Shown here: positions 25,890 through 35,262 of the stretch, in pieces
How positions within the stretch are numbered: the first letter of the stretch is position 1
How the letters are laid out: the number at the start of each line of letters is the position of its first letter
From: an uncultured Lactobacillus sp.
GTDB taxonomy: Bacteria > Bacillota > Bacilli > Lactobacillales > Lactobacillaceae
Length of the DNA stretch: 64,000 bases
Assembly: GCA_937874185.1 (NCBI GenBank)
Contig: CALNAK010000020.1
Coordinates: 124,001-188,000 of the forward strand
Direction: 5' to 3'
Notes under the pieces: model-generated
What the model was told of the DNA's origin: nothing
Seen by the model: only the letters and a program-made list of their open reading frames with translations
Database searches by the model: none
Program-made: the position numbers and the translations under genes

Positions 25890-26894
25890 ATGAAAATAGC
25901 TGTTGACGCTATGGGTGGAGATAATGCACCGCAAGTTGTAGTTGAAGGAATTGAACAAGCTCGTGACGAATGGTCTGATTTGGAATTCGTTCTTTATGGA
26001 GATCAAGAACAAATCAAAGAATATATGAAAAATGATGATAGAATTACTATCGTTCACACGACTGAACAAATTTTAGGAACTGATGAACCAGTTCGAGCAA
26101 TTCGTTCAAAGAAAGATGCCTCAATGGTTTTGGCCGCAAAGTCAGTTAAAGATGGCGAAAACGATGCACTCTTCTCATTAGGAAATACTGGTGCGCTGTT
26201 GGCTGCTGGAATCTTTATCGTTGGTCGTATCAAACAAGTGTCACGTCCAGCTTTGATGCCAACTTTGCCTGCAACAAATTCTCCATTAGGAGTAAACATG
26301 CTTGATGTTGGGGCCAATGCTGAAGCAAAAGCAAGTTATCTACAACAATGGGCTATCATGGGTTCAATCTATGCGCATGACGTTAAAAAAATCGACAAGC
26401 CTAGAATTGCTTTGTTAAACAACGGAACTGAATATGATAAAGGTGATTCTCTCCATAAAGAGGCTTATCAACTTTTAAATAATACTGAAAGTATCAACTT
26501 TATTGGTAACGTTGAATCAAACAATATCCTTGCTGGTGTTGCTGACGTTATCGTTACTGATGGCTTTACCGGAAATGCTGCTTTGAAGGCAACAGAGGGC
26601 GCAGCTAGAATTCTTTTGAGCGAATTAAAAGATGCCTTGCTAAATAATGGTATTTTTACTAAAATGGGTGCAGCTATCGTTGCGCCATCACTAAAGGGTA
26701 TGCGTCAAATGTTTGATACATCTCAAGCTGGTGGTGCGGTTTTGCTTGGCTTGAAGTCACCGGTCGTTAAGGCTCATGGTGCTGCTGATGCCAAAACTAT
26801 TTATTATACTGTTAAGCAAATTCGCGATATGTTACAAAACGATACAATTAATAAAGCTAATAAGTATTTTGAACAAATGAGTGAAGAAAAATAA
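25890..26894 (+). CDS. plsX: Phosphate acyltransferase PlsX
   Basis: PlsX (334 aa) makes acyl-phosphate from acyl-ACP for PlsY, starting phospholipid synthesis. The family motifs IAVDAMGGDNAPQVVVEG, LGTDEPVRAIRSKKDASMV, LFSLGNTGALLAAG, NMLDVGANAEAK and VIVTDGFTGNAALKATEG are all present. It is followed 12 nt later by acpP, its acyl carrier partner. The fabD/fabG genes found between these in Bacillus are absent here, as in other lactobacilli. Confidence 0.97.
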   Translation: MKIAVDAMGGDNAPQVVVEGIEQARDEWSDLEFVLYGDQEQIKEYMKNDDRITIVHTTEQILGTDEPVRAIRSKKDASMVLAAKSVKDGENDALFSLGNTGALLAAGIFIVGRIKQVSRPALMPTLPATNSPLGVNMLDVGANAEAKASYLQQWAIMGSIYAHDVKKIDKPRIALLNNGTEYDKGDSLHKEAYQLLNNTESINFIGNVESNNILAGVADVIVTDGFTGNAALKATEGAARILLSELKDALLNNGIFTKMGAAIVAPSLKGMRQMFDTSQAGGAVLLGLKSPVVKAHGAADAKTIYYTVKQIRDMLQNDTINKANKYFEQMSEEK

Positions 26895-26906
26895 GGGAGA
26901 ACCTCC

Positions 26907-27149
26907 ATGACAGAACAAGAAGTTTTTGACAAAATCGTCGCATTGATTGCCGACAAATTTGAAGTAGATTCATCAACAATTACTAAGGAAACATCTTTCT
27001 CCAAGGATCTTGACGCAGATTCAATTGACCTTGTTGAATTTGTACTAGAATTAGAAGATGCATTTGGTTCAGAAATACCAGATGATGACGCCGAAAAGAT
27101 TACAACCGTCGGTGAAGCAGTAAATTACATCTCATCACATCAAAAATAA
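26907..27149 (+). CDS. acpP: Acyl carrier protein
   Basis: ACP (80 aa) carries acyl chains on a 4'-phosphopantetheine attached to Ser39 in the motif DADSIDLVEFVLELED. The four-helix acidic fold and length are typical. It is placed between plsX and rnc. A second ACP for fatty acid synthesis probably sits in the fab cluster elsewhere (inference). Confidence 0.96.
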   Translation: MTEQEVFDKIVALIADKFEVDSSTITKETSFSKDLDADSIDLVEFVLELEDAFGSEIPDDDAEKITTVGEAVNYISSHQK

Positions 27150-27171
27150 GGCCAAAAGGTCTTATTTTTTT
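27142..27171 (+). terminator. Terminator after acpP
   Basis: AAAAATAAGGCC pairs with GGTCTTATTTTT (one G-T wobble) under an AAAA loop, followed by TT. The stem includes the acpP stop codon. Confidence 0.8.
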
Positions 27172-27234
27172 ATCATGATAATTATTTACAATGAAAGTTT
27201 AGTATAATTAAGATTATTGGAAAGGGGAGTCGTT

Positions 27235-27924
27235 ATGTTAGATCCGAAATTCTTAGAATTTTTAGATGAAAAATACGGAATTACGTTTAACGATAAAAAG
27301 TTAGTCCAAAGAGCAATGACTCATTCATCATATGATAATGAGCATAAGGAATTAGGTGTTGGTGACTATGAACGTTTAGAATTTTTAGGGGATGCAGTCC
27401 TAGAAATTAATATTTCTCGATACCTTTTTGAAAAATATCCAGAATTACCAGAAGGTAAACTGACTAGATTGAGATCTGATATTGTCAGAACTGATAGTTT
27501 TGCTCGCTTTGCTAAGGAAATCAATATTGATAAGTATTTGATGATTGGTCGAGGCGAAGAAAAACAAGGTGCTCGTCAAAGACATACCTTGCTAGAAGAT
27601 ATTTTTGAAGCCTTTAATGGTGCTTTATACCTTGATCAAGGTAATGAAGTTGTTAATGACTTCTTGAAAAAAGTAGTTTATCCACATATTGATTCCGGTG
27701 AATTCTCTGAAGACACTGATTTCAAGACACACTTACAGGAAAGACTTCAACAATCAGGTGAGGTTGAAATTGATTACAAGGTAATTGATGAAGAGGGACC
27801 TGACCATGATAAGAAGTTTAAAGTTGAATTAATTGCCAATGGTAAGATTTTATCAAAGGGTCTAGGTTACAGTAAGAAACATGCTGAACAAATGGCCGCC
27901 AAAAGAGCATTAGAAGAACTATAG
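27235..27924 (+). CDS. rnc: Ribonuclease III
   Basis: RNase III (229 aa) cleaves double-stranded RNA, including the 30S rRNA precursor. The endonuclease domain carries RAMTHSSYDNE and the catalytic signature ERLEFLGDAVLEI, with the second acidic pair in LLEDIFEAFNGALYLD. The dsRNA-binding domain (about 155-229) ends GLGYSKKHAEQMAAKRALEEL, read in two parts. ATG 27235 after AAGGGGAG is preferred over the upstream in-frame TTG 27217. A TATAAT at 27203-27208 with a weak -35 may drive it. Confidence 0.96.
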   Translation: MLDPKFLEFLDEKYGITFNDKKLVQRAMTHSSYDNEHKELGVGDYERLEFLGDAVLEINISRYLFEKYPELPEGKLTRLRSDIVRTDSFARFAKEINIDKYLMIGRGEEKQGARQRHTLLEDIFEAFNGALYLDQGNEVVNDFLKKVVYPHIDSGEFSEDTDFKTHLQERLQQSGEVEIDYKVIDEEGPDHDKKFKVELIANGKILSKGLGYSKKHAEQMAAKRALEEL

Positions 27925-27936
27925 GAGTCATAGTTT

Positions 27937-30900
27937 ATGCCATTAAAATCATTAACGATCAATGGGTTTAAATCATTTGCCGATAAGACAAAGATTGACT
28001 TTACTAGTGGAATCACTGGTATCGTTGGACCCAACGGGAGTGGAAAATCAAATATTACTGAAGCCATTCGTTGGGTAATGGGCGAACAGTCAGCAAAGAG
28101 CCTCCGTGGAGACAAAATGGTCGATGTGATTTTTGCTGGTAGTGCCACTCGTCAACAAATGAATCGAGCTGAAGTTGTTTTAGAGTTCGATAATCATAAT
28201 CGGGAATTGAAGTCAGCCGACGATAACATTACAATCTGTCGACGCCTTTTTCGTAATGGAGATACTGAATTTCTAATTAATAATAAACAATGTCGTTTAC
28301 GCGACATTACTGAGTTATTTATGGATTCAGGGATGGGGAAACAATCTTTCTCTATCATTTCTCAGGGACGAGTAGAGGAAATCTTCAATAGTAAACCAGT
28401 TGAAAGACGTAGCATCATTGAAGAATCAGCTGGTGTTTCTTTGTTTAAGCAGAAAAAGCAACAAGCAGAGAGTAAATTATCCGAAACGACCGACAATTTA
28501 CATCGTGTTTCAGATATTGTTTCTGAATTATCGAAGCAAGTTGAACCGTTGAAGGAACAAGCAAGTATTGCACGTGATTACAAGGAACAGAAGAGTAAGT
28601 ACGATAGTATTTATCAAAAAATTCTGACAATTGAAATCAAGAATTTGTCTGCTCAAAAACGTCAAGTTGATAAAGAATTACGTGAAGTAAAACTCAGTTT
28701 GCAAAATATCGCTCTTCAAGTTAAAACTGCAAATAAACAGGTCGAAACTAACAGTTCAACGATTCATGATTTATCAAATAAAATTGATAATAATCAAAAT
28801 AAATTAGTTGACGCTACAAAGACTTTGGAAATTTATAATGGTCAAATAGCTGTTGCTGACGAACGAAACGGTTTTAATTCTTCAACTCAATTGTCATTGA
28901 GTAATCAATTGGCTGATTTGAAGAAACAAAAAACTGCTAATGAGGCTAAATTTGCTGAATCAAGTAATAAATTAGCTGAATGTGAAACTAAGATTGCCGA
29001 TTATCAAAAGAAATTAAAGGATATTCAATCGTTAAAGCAAAAGACACCAGCTGATATTGAAGATAATATTAGTGATTTGCGTGATGAATATGTAAATTTA
29101 TTGCAAGATCAAGTTTCTAACAATAATGACCAGAAATATTCACAAAAACAATTGGATCGTGTTCAGGCAGCTATCAATGAACAGAATTTGCAGTCAACTG
29201 AAACCAACGCTGGTTTAACTAAGTCTAAGAGTGGTTCTCAAGATATTGAAATTAAAATCAATAAATTGGTTGCTGACAATAAGTCACTGATTGAGCGTGA
29301 CCAACAATTGGCAGATTCAATTGAGAAAATTACTGAAACTGGTAAGGATGAGAATCGTAATTATCTAAGTACTCTTGAAAGTCTTCAAGAAATTAAAGCA
29401 CGTAAAAAAGTTCTTGAGAATATGGAACAGGAACATGCTGGATTCTATGAAGGTGCTAAGAGTGTTTTAAATAACAAGGATAAAGTTCAGGGTATCGTTG
29501 GTGCAGTGGCTGAGTTGATTACTGTTCCCGCAGAATATCAATTGGCGATTGAAACGGTTGTAAGTAATCAATTGCAATCAATCGTAACTGAAGACGAAAT
29601 TGCCGCAAAAAAAGGAATTGCCTTCTTGCGTCAAAGTCGTAGCGGGCGTGCAACTTTCTTGCCATTAAATATTATTCAACCAAGAAATATTTTTGCTAAT
29701 GATTTGAACAAAGCTCAACAGATCGCAGGTTTTGTTGGAGTCGCTAGTGATTTGGTGAAATATGATTCAAGGGTTGAAAATATCATTAAAAATATTTTGG
29801 GTAACTTGCTAGTTGCGCAAAATATCGACATAGCTACGCAAATTTCTGCCGCAGTTGGTCGAAAGTACCGAGTTGTTACATTGGATGGAAATGTTGTTAA
29901 TGCTGGTGGTTCGCTAACTGGTGGTCAACAGCGTCGAGTTAATTCCAGTTTGTTAACACGTAAGGAAGAACTAGCATCAGTAACTAAGGAACTTTCTAAA
30001 CAAGAATTATTACTTGATCAGAAACAAAAAACTGTTCAAGATCTTCGTCAACAATTAGTTAATGTCAATGCTGAAAAGAAGTCGGTTGATGAAAAACTAG
30101 CTAGTTTTAATCAAGAAAAGAATCAATTGGAAAATGAAATGTCGACTTATCAAAATGAGGAAAAACATTTCAATGAACGTTTGACAATTATTGGTTATAA
30201 CTTGTCGAAGAATCAAACTGAAAAAGCTGATTTGGATAAGGATTATAAGGAACAAGTTCAGGCGGCAACAGGAATAAAAGATAAGATTGATCAGATTCAA
30301 GTTGACATTGAACAAAAAGAAAAACTTTTGGCTGATTTTGATACAGAATTAAGTTCAATCAATCGAAATGAGCAAGATATTCAAACCAAATTAGCAGTTG
30401 TAAAGAGTAATCATGAAAATGAAGCTACTCAAAACAAGGCTTTGAAAGAAACTGTTACTAGTTTTGGTCAAAGAATAAATGATGCTGAACAACGCATGAC
30501 GACTTTGAATTCTGAGAAAGACAAACTTAATTTAAGTAACTCTGAAATTAAGAGTCGGATTGAAAGTCTTCAAAAAGAAATTACAGATTTGAAATCTGTT
30601 GTTGCTAAACTTAAGGCTGATCGTGAAAAGGAACAAGTTTTGGGAACGGAATTAAATGCCAAAGCTCAAAGAAACTTTGATTTACAAAAGAATGCCTCAG
30701 ATCAACAGGAAAGTTTAGCGGTTCAAAATACTAATTTATCCAATCAAATTGATAGTCGTTTAGATATTTTATCGCAAGAATATCAATTAACTTATGAAGC
30801 CTCACTCCAGGAACTTAAAAAGGGTGATTATGATTCTGAACAACTCCAAAAGGAAGCACGTCTTTTGAAGATGGGGATTGAAGAATTAGGAACAGTTAAT

Positions 30901-31482
30901 CTTTCGTCAATTGAGGAATATGATAAAGTTAAGGACAGATACGAATTCTTGACACAACAACAGAATGACTTGTTGCAAGCACGAGCTCAATTGTTAGATA
31001 CTATGGCTGAAATGGATAAAGAAGTAACTACAAGATTTAAGGTAACGTTTGATAAAGTTGCTGCTGCTTTTGAAAGTATTTTCCCAGAAATGTTTGATGG
31101 CGGTCGAGCTAAATTAGTCTTGACTGAACCAGATAATTTACTTGAATCGGGAATTGAAATTATTGCACAGCCACCTGGGAAGAAGTTCCAACGTTTGAGC
31201 TTACTATCCGGTGGTGAAAAAGCTTTAACTGCAATCACTTTATTGTTTGCCATTATCAAGGTTAGACCAGTACCATTCTGTATTTTGGATGAGGTTGAAG
31301 CTTCATTAGATGATGCGAATGTGTACCGTTTTGCGAACTACTTGAACCGATACGATGACAACACTGAATTTATTGTAATCACTCACCGTAAGGGAACGAT
31401 GATGAACGTTAACCGTTTGTACGGCGTGACAATGGAAGAATCCGGTGTGTCACGTATGCTATCTGTCGAAGTCAAAGGATAA
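27937..31482 (+). CDS. smc: Chromosome segregation protein SMC
   Basis: SMC (1181 aa) is the condensin ATPase that aligns chromosome arms. Walker A GPNGSGKSN is at 31-39. The coiled coil 1 is about 165-500, the hinge about 500-660 (VQGIVGAVAELITV, AGGSLTGG), and coiled coil 2 about 670-1010. The head closes with LSGGEKALTAI near 1090, Walker B CILDEVEASLDDANV and the D/H-loop VITHRKGTM. Partner genes scpA/scpB are not in this window. AGGAG lies upstream. Confidence 0.97.
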   Translation: MPLKSLTINGFKSFADKTKIDFTSGITGIVGPNGSGKSNITEAIRWVMGEQSAKSLRGDKMVDVIFAGSATRQQMNRAEVVLEFDNHNRELKSADDNITICRRLFRNGDTEFLINNKQCRLRDITELFMDSGMGKQSFSIISQGRVEEIFNSKPVERRSIIEESAGVSLFKQKKQQAESKLSETTDNLHRVSDIVSELSKQVEPLKEQASIARDYKEQKSKYDSIYQKILTIEIKNLSAQKRQVDKELREVKLSLQNIALQVKTANKQVETNSSTIHDLSNKIDNNQNKLVDATKTLEIYNGQIAVADERNGFNSSTQLSLSNQLADLKKQKTANEAKFAESSNKLAECETKIADYQKKLKDIQSLKQKTPADIEDNISDLRDEYVNLLQDQVSNNNDQKYSQKQLDRVQAAINEQNLQSTETNAGLTKSKSGSQDIEIKINKLVADNKSLIERDQQLADSIEKITETGKDENRNYLSTLESLQEIKARKKVLENMEQEHAGFYEGAKSVLNNKDKVQGIVGAVAELITVPAEYQLAIETVVSNQLQSIVTEDEIAAKKGIAFLRQSRSGRATFLPLNIIQPRNIFANDLNKAQQIAGFVGVASDLVKYDSRVENIIKNILGNLLVAQNIDIATQISAAVGRKYRVVTLDGNVVNAGGSLTGGQQRRVNSSLLTRKEELASVTKELSKQELLLDQKQKTVQDLRQQLVNVNAEKKSVDEKLASFNQEKNQLENEMSTYQNEEKHFNERLTIIGYNLSKNQTEKADLDKDYKEQVQAATGIKDKIDQIQVDIEQKEKLLADFDTELSSINRNEQDIQTKLAVVKSNHENEATQNKALKETVTSFGQRINDAEQRMTTLNSEKDKLNLSNSEIKSRIESLQKEITDLKSVVAKLKADREKEQVLGTELNAKAQRNFDLQKNASDQQESLAVQNTNLSNQIDSRLDILSQEYQLTYEASLQELKKGDYDSEQLQKEARLLKMGIEELGTVNLSSIEEYDKVKDRYEFLTQQQNDLLQARAQLLDTMAEMDKEVTTRFKVTFDKVAAAFESIFPEMFDGGRAKLVLTEPDNLLESGIEIIAQPPGKKFQRLSLLSGGEKALTAITLLFAIIKVRPVPFCILDEVEASLDDANVYRFANYLNRYDDNTEFIVITHRKGTMMNVNRLYGVTMEESGVSRMLSVEVKG

Positions 31483-31492
31483 GGAGTTAAAT

Positions 31493-33043
31493 ATGGGATT
31501 ATTTGATCGAATTAAGAAAGCTTTTACTGGAAAAGATGATTCTGAAGAAGAAAAATCAGAAAAGAAAATTCAAGAAGAAGCTAAAAAAGAAACTGACCAA
31601 AGTACTGAACCTGATAAAGCCTCTGATGATTCCGATAAAGAAGTAGAAAATAAGAATACTGACGAGGAAAGTCAAACACAATCAGAACAACCTGATGAAT
31701 CAGAAGAAGTGGCCGAAACAACAGAGGAAGAAAGTAAATCAGAGGAAACAGATAATTCTGAGTCGACTGAAACTAAGGTTGAAGAACCCAAGCCAGCTGA
31801 AGAGGAACAACCTGAACCTAAGACAAACTTAGAATCAGTTGAACATGTTGACATGACATCAACTGAACCAGTTCATAATCTTACTTCTACTTCTGAAAAG
31901 GCTTCAATGGAATCCATTGAACCTAAGGATGATACTGTTGAGTCAACTGAAAAAGTTGAAGAAGAACCTGAGGTGTCAGAAGAACCTACAGCTGATACAA
32001 CGACTGTTGAAGAATCTGAAAAAGCTGAATCTGACTCTGAGGAAGCAACTGAAGAGAAAACTGAAGAAACATCAGAAGATAAACCTAAGGATGACGTTGA
32101 AGAATACGACAAAGGTTTAAAGAAAAGTCGTAATTCTTTTAGTGCCAGATTTAATCGTTTCTTAGCAAACTTTAGAAGTGTGGATGAAGATTTCTTTGAT
32201 GATTTGGAAGAATTATTGATTGAATCAGATGTTGGTTATGAAACAGCGGTCCGTATTTCTGACGAATTACGTGAAGAAGTTAAATTAGAGAATGTTAAAA
32301 AACGTTCAGATGTTTCAAATGTTATCGTTAAAAAGTTAGTTGATATGTATGGTGAAGAAGGTAAGGAAGAGGACAATACTCTTAAAATGAGTACTGACAA
32401 GAATCCAACCGTCTTCTTGTTTGTCGGTGTTAATGGTGCTGGTAAGACTACCACCGTTGGTAAGTTGGCACACAGATATGAACAACAAGGCAAGAAAGTT
32501 TTACTTGCTGCAGCTGATACTTTTAGAGCTGGTGCCATTGAACAACTTCAAGAATGGGGTAAACGTGATGGCGTTCCTGTTCAAGCAAGTAAAGCTCATA
32601 CTGACCCAGCCTCAGTTGTCTTCGATGCGGTCAAACGTGCTAAGGAAGATGATTTTGATATTCTTTTGGTTGATACAGCCGGTCGTTTACAAAATAAAGA
32701 GGGTTTAATGCGTGAGTTGGATAAAATCAAACGTGTTATTACTCGTGAATTACCTGACGCACCACAAGAAGTTCTTTTGGTACTAGATGGATCAACTGGA
32801 CAGAATGCCTTGAGTCAAGCTAAACAATTCAACGAAACAACTGAAGTTTCAGGGATTGTTTTAACTAAGATTGATGGTAGCTCTCAAGGTGGGATTGTCT
32901 TGGCTATTCGTAATGAATTACATATTCCTGTTAAATTGGTTGGCTTGGGTGAACAAATGGATGATTTACGCGACTTTGATCCAGAGAAATTCATTTATGG
33001 ATTATTCAAGGAACTCATTGTTGGGGACTCTGAAAAGAAATAA
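31493..33043 (+). CDS. ftsY: Signal recognition particle receptor FtsY
   Basis: FtsY (516 aa) is the SRP receptor GTPase. After MGLFDRIKKAFTG (lipid-binding helix) comes an unusually long acidic A domain of about 200 residues, rich in Glu, Ser and Thr, then the NG domain. G1 GVNGAGKTTTVGKLA begins at about 312; DTAGRLQNKEGLM and VLTKIDGSSQGG follow. ATG 31493 with AAGGAG upstream is chosen; codons further upstream lie in the end of smc. The stop overlaps ylxM by one base. Confidence 0.97.
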   Translation: MGLFDRIKKAFTGKDDSEEEKSEKKIQEEAKKETDQSTEPDKASDDSDKEVENKNTDEESQTQSEQPDESEEVAETTEEESKSEETDNSESTETKVEEPKPAEEEQPEPKTNLESVEHVDMTSTEPVHNLTSTSEKASMESIEPKDDTVESTEKVEEEPEVSEEPTADTTTVEESEKAESDSEEATEEKTEETSEDKPKDDVEEYDKGLKKSRNSFSARFNRFLANFRSVDEDFFDDLEELLIESDVGYETAVRISDELREEVKLENVKKRSDVSNVIVKKLVDMYGEEGKEEDNTLKMSTDKNPTVFLFVGVNGAGKTTTVGKLAHRYEQQGKKVLLAAADTFRAGAIEQLQEWGKRDGVPVQASKAHTDPASVVFDAVKRAKEDDFDILLVDTAGRLQNKEGLMRELDKIKRVITRELPDAPQEVLLVLDGSTGQNALSQAKQFNETTEVSGIVLTKIDGSSQGGIVLAIRNELHIPVKLVGLGEQMDDLRDFDPEKFIYGLFKELIVGDSEKK

Positions 33044-33384
33044 TGAATATTGATGAAACAACTCGTGTAAATTTGTTATATAATTTTTATCATTCATTAC
33101 TAACCAAAAAACAAAGTCGATATTTAGATTTATACTATGTAGAAGATTTTTCGCTGAGTGAGATTGCGGAACAACTGCAAGTTTCACGACAGGCAGTTTT
33201 AGATAATTTGCATCGTTCAGTAAATCTGTTAGAATCATTTGAAAAAGAATTGGGACTAATTGAGAAGACAACTGAAATTGATGATATTGCTGAAAAATTA
33301 AATCTATTAGTTGAGAATAATTATCCAGATGATAAAGAACTATTAGAATTAGTAAAAAGGATTTCCAAAATAAATGAAATGTAA
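33043..33384 (+). CDS. ylxM: SRP-associated helix-turn-helix protein YlxM
   Basis: YlxM (113 aa, UPF0122) has a sigma-70 region-4-like HTH: LLTKKQSRYLDLYYVEDFSL then SEIAEQLQVSRQAVLDNLHR. It is always encoded with ffh/ftsY in Firmicutes and in streptococci stimulates SRP GTPase activity. The second half is a charged helix. Overlap TAATG with ftsY and 12-nt gap to ffh argue for co-expression of the three SRP proteins. Confidence 0.95.
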   Translation: MNIDETTRVNLLYNFYHSLLTKKQSRYLDLYYVEDFSLSEIAEQLQVSRQAVLDNLHRSVNLLESFEKELGLIEKTTEIDDIAEKLNLLVENNYPDDKELLELVKRISKINEM

Positions 33385-33396
33385 TAGGAGTAGAAT

Positions 33397-34833
33397 ATGG
33401 CTTTTGAAGGATTAAGCGATCGTTTACAAAAAGTTTTTTCTTCCTTGAGAGGTAAGGGTAAACTTTCTGAAGAAGACGTCCGTAAAGTAATGCGTGAAGT
33501 ACGTATGGCTTTACTTGAAGCTGATGTTAACTTTGACGTTGTTAAGAGTTTTGTTAAGACTGTCAGAGAACGTGCTTTAGGCGCTGAAGTTATGGAAAGT
33601 TTGACTCCCTCACAACAAGTCGTAAAGATTGTTGATGAAGAGTTAACTAAGTTGATGGGGCAAGAAGCGGTTCCGTTGAACAAATCAGCACATATTCCAA
33701 CAATCATTATGATGGTTGGTCTACAAGGTGCTGGTAAAACTACTACAGCCGGTAAGTTGGCTAACTATTTAAAGAAAAATCATAAAGCTCGTCCACTCTT
33801 TATTGCAGGGGATGTTTACCGTCCAGCTGCTGTTGAACAATTGAAAACTATTGGTCAACAATTAGATGTGCCAGTTTATGATGAAGGTACTGATCATGAT
33901 CCGGTCGATATCGTTAAAAATGGTTTAAAAGTTGCTGAAGAGAACAAAAATGATTATGTAATCATTGATACTGCTGGTCGTTTGGAAATTGATGATAAAT
34001 TGATGGACGAACTTTCACGTATCAAAGAATTAGCTCATCCGGATGAAATTTTATTCGTTGCTGATTCAATGACTGGTCAAGTTGCCGCTAAGGTTGCTGC
34101 TGGATTTGATGAGAAATTGGACATTACTGGTGTCGTTCTAACTAAGTTAGATGGTGATACTCGTGGTGGTGCTGCACTTTCAATTCGTTCCGTCACTGGT
34201 AAACCAATTAAATTTATTGGACAAGGTGAAAAACTTGATCAATTAGATGTTTTCCATCCTGATCGTATGGCCAACCGTATCTTAGGTATGGGTGACATGT
34301 TGACCTTGATTGAAAAGGCCCAAACTGATTACGATGAAAAGCAAGCTGAACAAGTAGCTGAAAAGATTCGTGAGAACAGTTTTGATTTTAATGATTTCAT
34401 CGACCAAATGGACCAAGTACAAAAAATGGGACCACTTGATGAAATTATGAAGATGATTCCCGGTATGGCTAATAATCCTCAACTTGCTAATCTAAGTATT
34501 GGTGAAAAGGATATTGCACATTTGAAGGCCATTGTTTATTCAATGACTCCTAAAGAACGTGAAGATCCAGATTTATTGAACCCTTCAAGAAGACGTAGAA
34601 TCGCTGCTGGTTCTGGTCAAACAATTCAAAATGTTAATCGTATGATTAAGCAATTCAAGCAATCACGTGACATGATGAATAAAATGAGTAAGGGTAATAT
34701 GTCTGGAATGGACCAACTTATGGGTAATGGTGTACAAGGTCGCTTAGGTAAAATGGCTATGCATTCAATGGCTCGTAAGACTAAAAAGAATAAGAAGAAA
34801 CGTTTAAAGAAGATCAAACGTTTTAAATCATAA
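33397..34833 (+). CDS. ffh: Signal recognition particle protein Ffh
   Basis: Ffh (478 aa) binds signal sequences and 4.5S/scRNA. N domain 1-95; G domain with GLQGAGKTTTAGKLA from 108, DTAGRLEIDDKLM, and TKLDGDTRGGAALS. The methionine-rich M domain (about 300-460) binds RNA and signal peptide: PGMANNPQ, PSRRRRIAAGSGQTIQNVNRM. It ends in a lysine-rich tail. It closes the smc-ftsY-ylxM-ffh run and is followed by a strong terminator. Confidence 0.98.
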   Translation: MAFEGLSDRLQKVFSSLRGKGKLSEEDVRKVMREVRMALLEADVNFDVVKSFVKTVRERALGAEVMESLTPSQQVVKIVDEELTKLMGQEAVPLNKSAHIPTIIMMVGLQGAGKTTTAGKLANYLKKNHKARPLFIAGDVYRPAAVEQLKTIGQQLDVPVYDEGTDHDPVDIVKNGLKVAEENKNDYVIIDTAGRLEIDDKLMDELSRIKELAHPDEILFVADSMTGQVAAKVAAGFDEKLDITGVVLTKLDGDTRGGAALSIRSVTGKPIKFIGQGEKLDQLDVFHPDRMANRILGMGDMLTLIEKAQTDYDEKQAEQVAEKIRENSFDFNDFIDQMDQVQKMGPLDEIMKMIPGMANNPQLANLSIGEKDIAHLKAIVYSMTPKEREDPDLLNPSRRRRIAAGSGQTIQNVNRMIKQFKQSRDMMNKMSKGNMSGMDQLMGNGVQGRLGKMAMHSMARKTKKNKKKRLKKIKRFKS

Positions 34834-34880
34834 AAAAATAGGTGGTGTAAAGAAAAAAACTTTACACCATCTATTTTTTT
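34834..34880 (+). terminator. Strong terminator after ffh
   Basis: AAAAAATAG-G-TGGTGTAAAG pairs with CTTTACACCA-T-CTATTTTTTT, giving about 18 bp around a 7-nt A-rich loop and ending in seven T. The right arm also supplies the -35 of the rpsP promoter. Confidence 0.92.
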
Positions 34881-34889
34881 GTGTATACT
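34861..34889 (+). promoter_or_regulatory. rpsP promoter overlapping the ffh terminator
   Basis: TTTACA (34861-34866) and TATACT (34884-34889) are spaced by exactly 17 nt and precede rpsP by about 33 nt. The -35 and spacer coincide with the descending arm and T tract of the ffh terminator. Confidence 0.7.
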
Positions 34890-34922
34890 AACAAAGTTAA
34901 GTATTTAGGAGGAAACAAATAC

Positions 34923-35195
34923 ATGTCAGTTAAAATTAGAATGAAACGTATGGGTAGTAAATTACGCCCATTTTATAGATTAGTTGTTGCAGATTCACGT
35001 TCACCACGTGATGGCCGCTTTATCGAACAAGTTGGTTACTACAACCCAATCTCACAACCAGAAGAAATTAAATTAGACGATGACAAGATTGTTGAATGGT
35101 TAAACAAAGGTGCACAACCTTCAGATACTGTTCGTCACTTGTTGAAACAACACGGTATTATGCAAAAGTTCCACGAAAGCAAATATACTAAATAG
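34923..35195 (+). CDS. rpsP: 30S ribosomal protein S16
   Basis: S16 (90 aa) begins SVKIRMKRMGSKLRPFYRLV and continues with ADSRSPRDGRFIE and VGYYNP, all diagnostic. The start is the ATG at 34923 with AGGAGG 10 nt upstream; in-frame codons further upstream fall in the promoter. The KH-domain gene (khpA/ylqC) that commonly follows rpsP is missing; a hairpin is there instead. Confidence 0.97.
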   Translation: MSVKIRMKRMGSKLRPFYRLVVADSRSPRDGRFIEQVGYYNPISQPEEIKLDDDKIVEWLNKGAQPSDTVRHLLKQHGIMQKFHESKYTK

Positions 35196-35205
35196 TAATT
35201 TTGAT

Positions 35206-35248
35206 GGGGCCAGATAAAACTTTGTTTTGTCGGGGCTCTATTTTATTT
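35206..35248 (+). terminator. Hairpin between rpsP and rimM
   Basis: GGGGCCAGATAAAAC pairs with GTTTTGTCGGGGCTC with two internal mismatches and wobbles, followed by TATTTTATTT. The imperfect stem and broken T run suggest partial termination, which would set a higher rpsP than rimM/trmD level. Confidence 0.6.
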
Positions 35249-35262
35249 ATCACGGAGGGAAA

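Noticed and set aside
31672..32112. Antisense Ser-rich frames opposite ftsY
   Set aside because: They are the complement of GAA/TCA-rich codons in the acidic FtsY domain; an artefact of composition.
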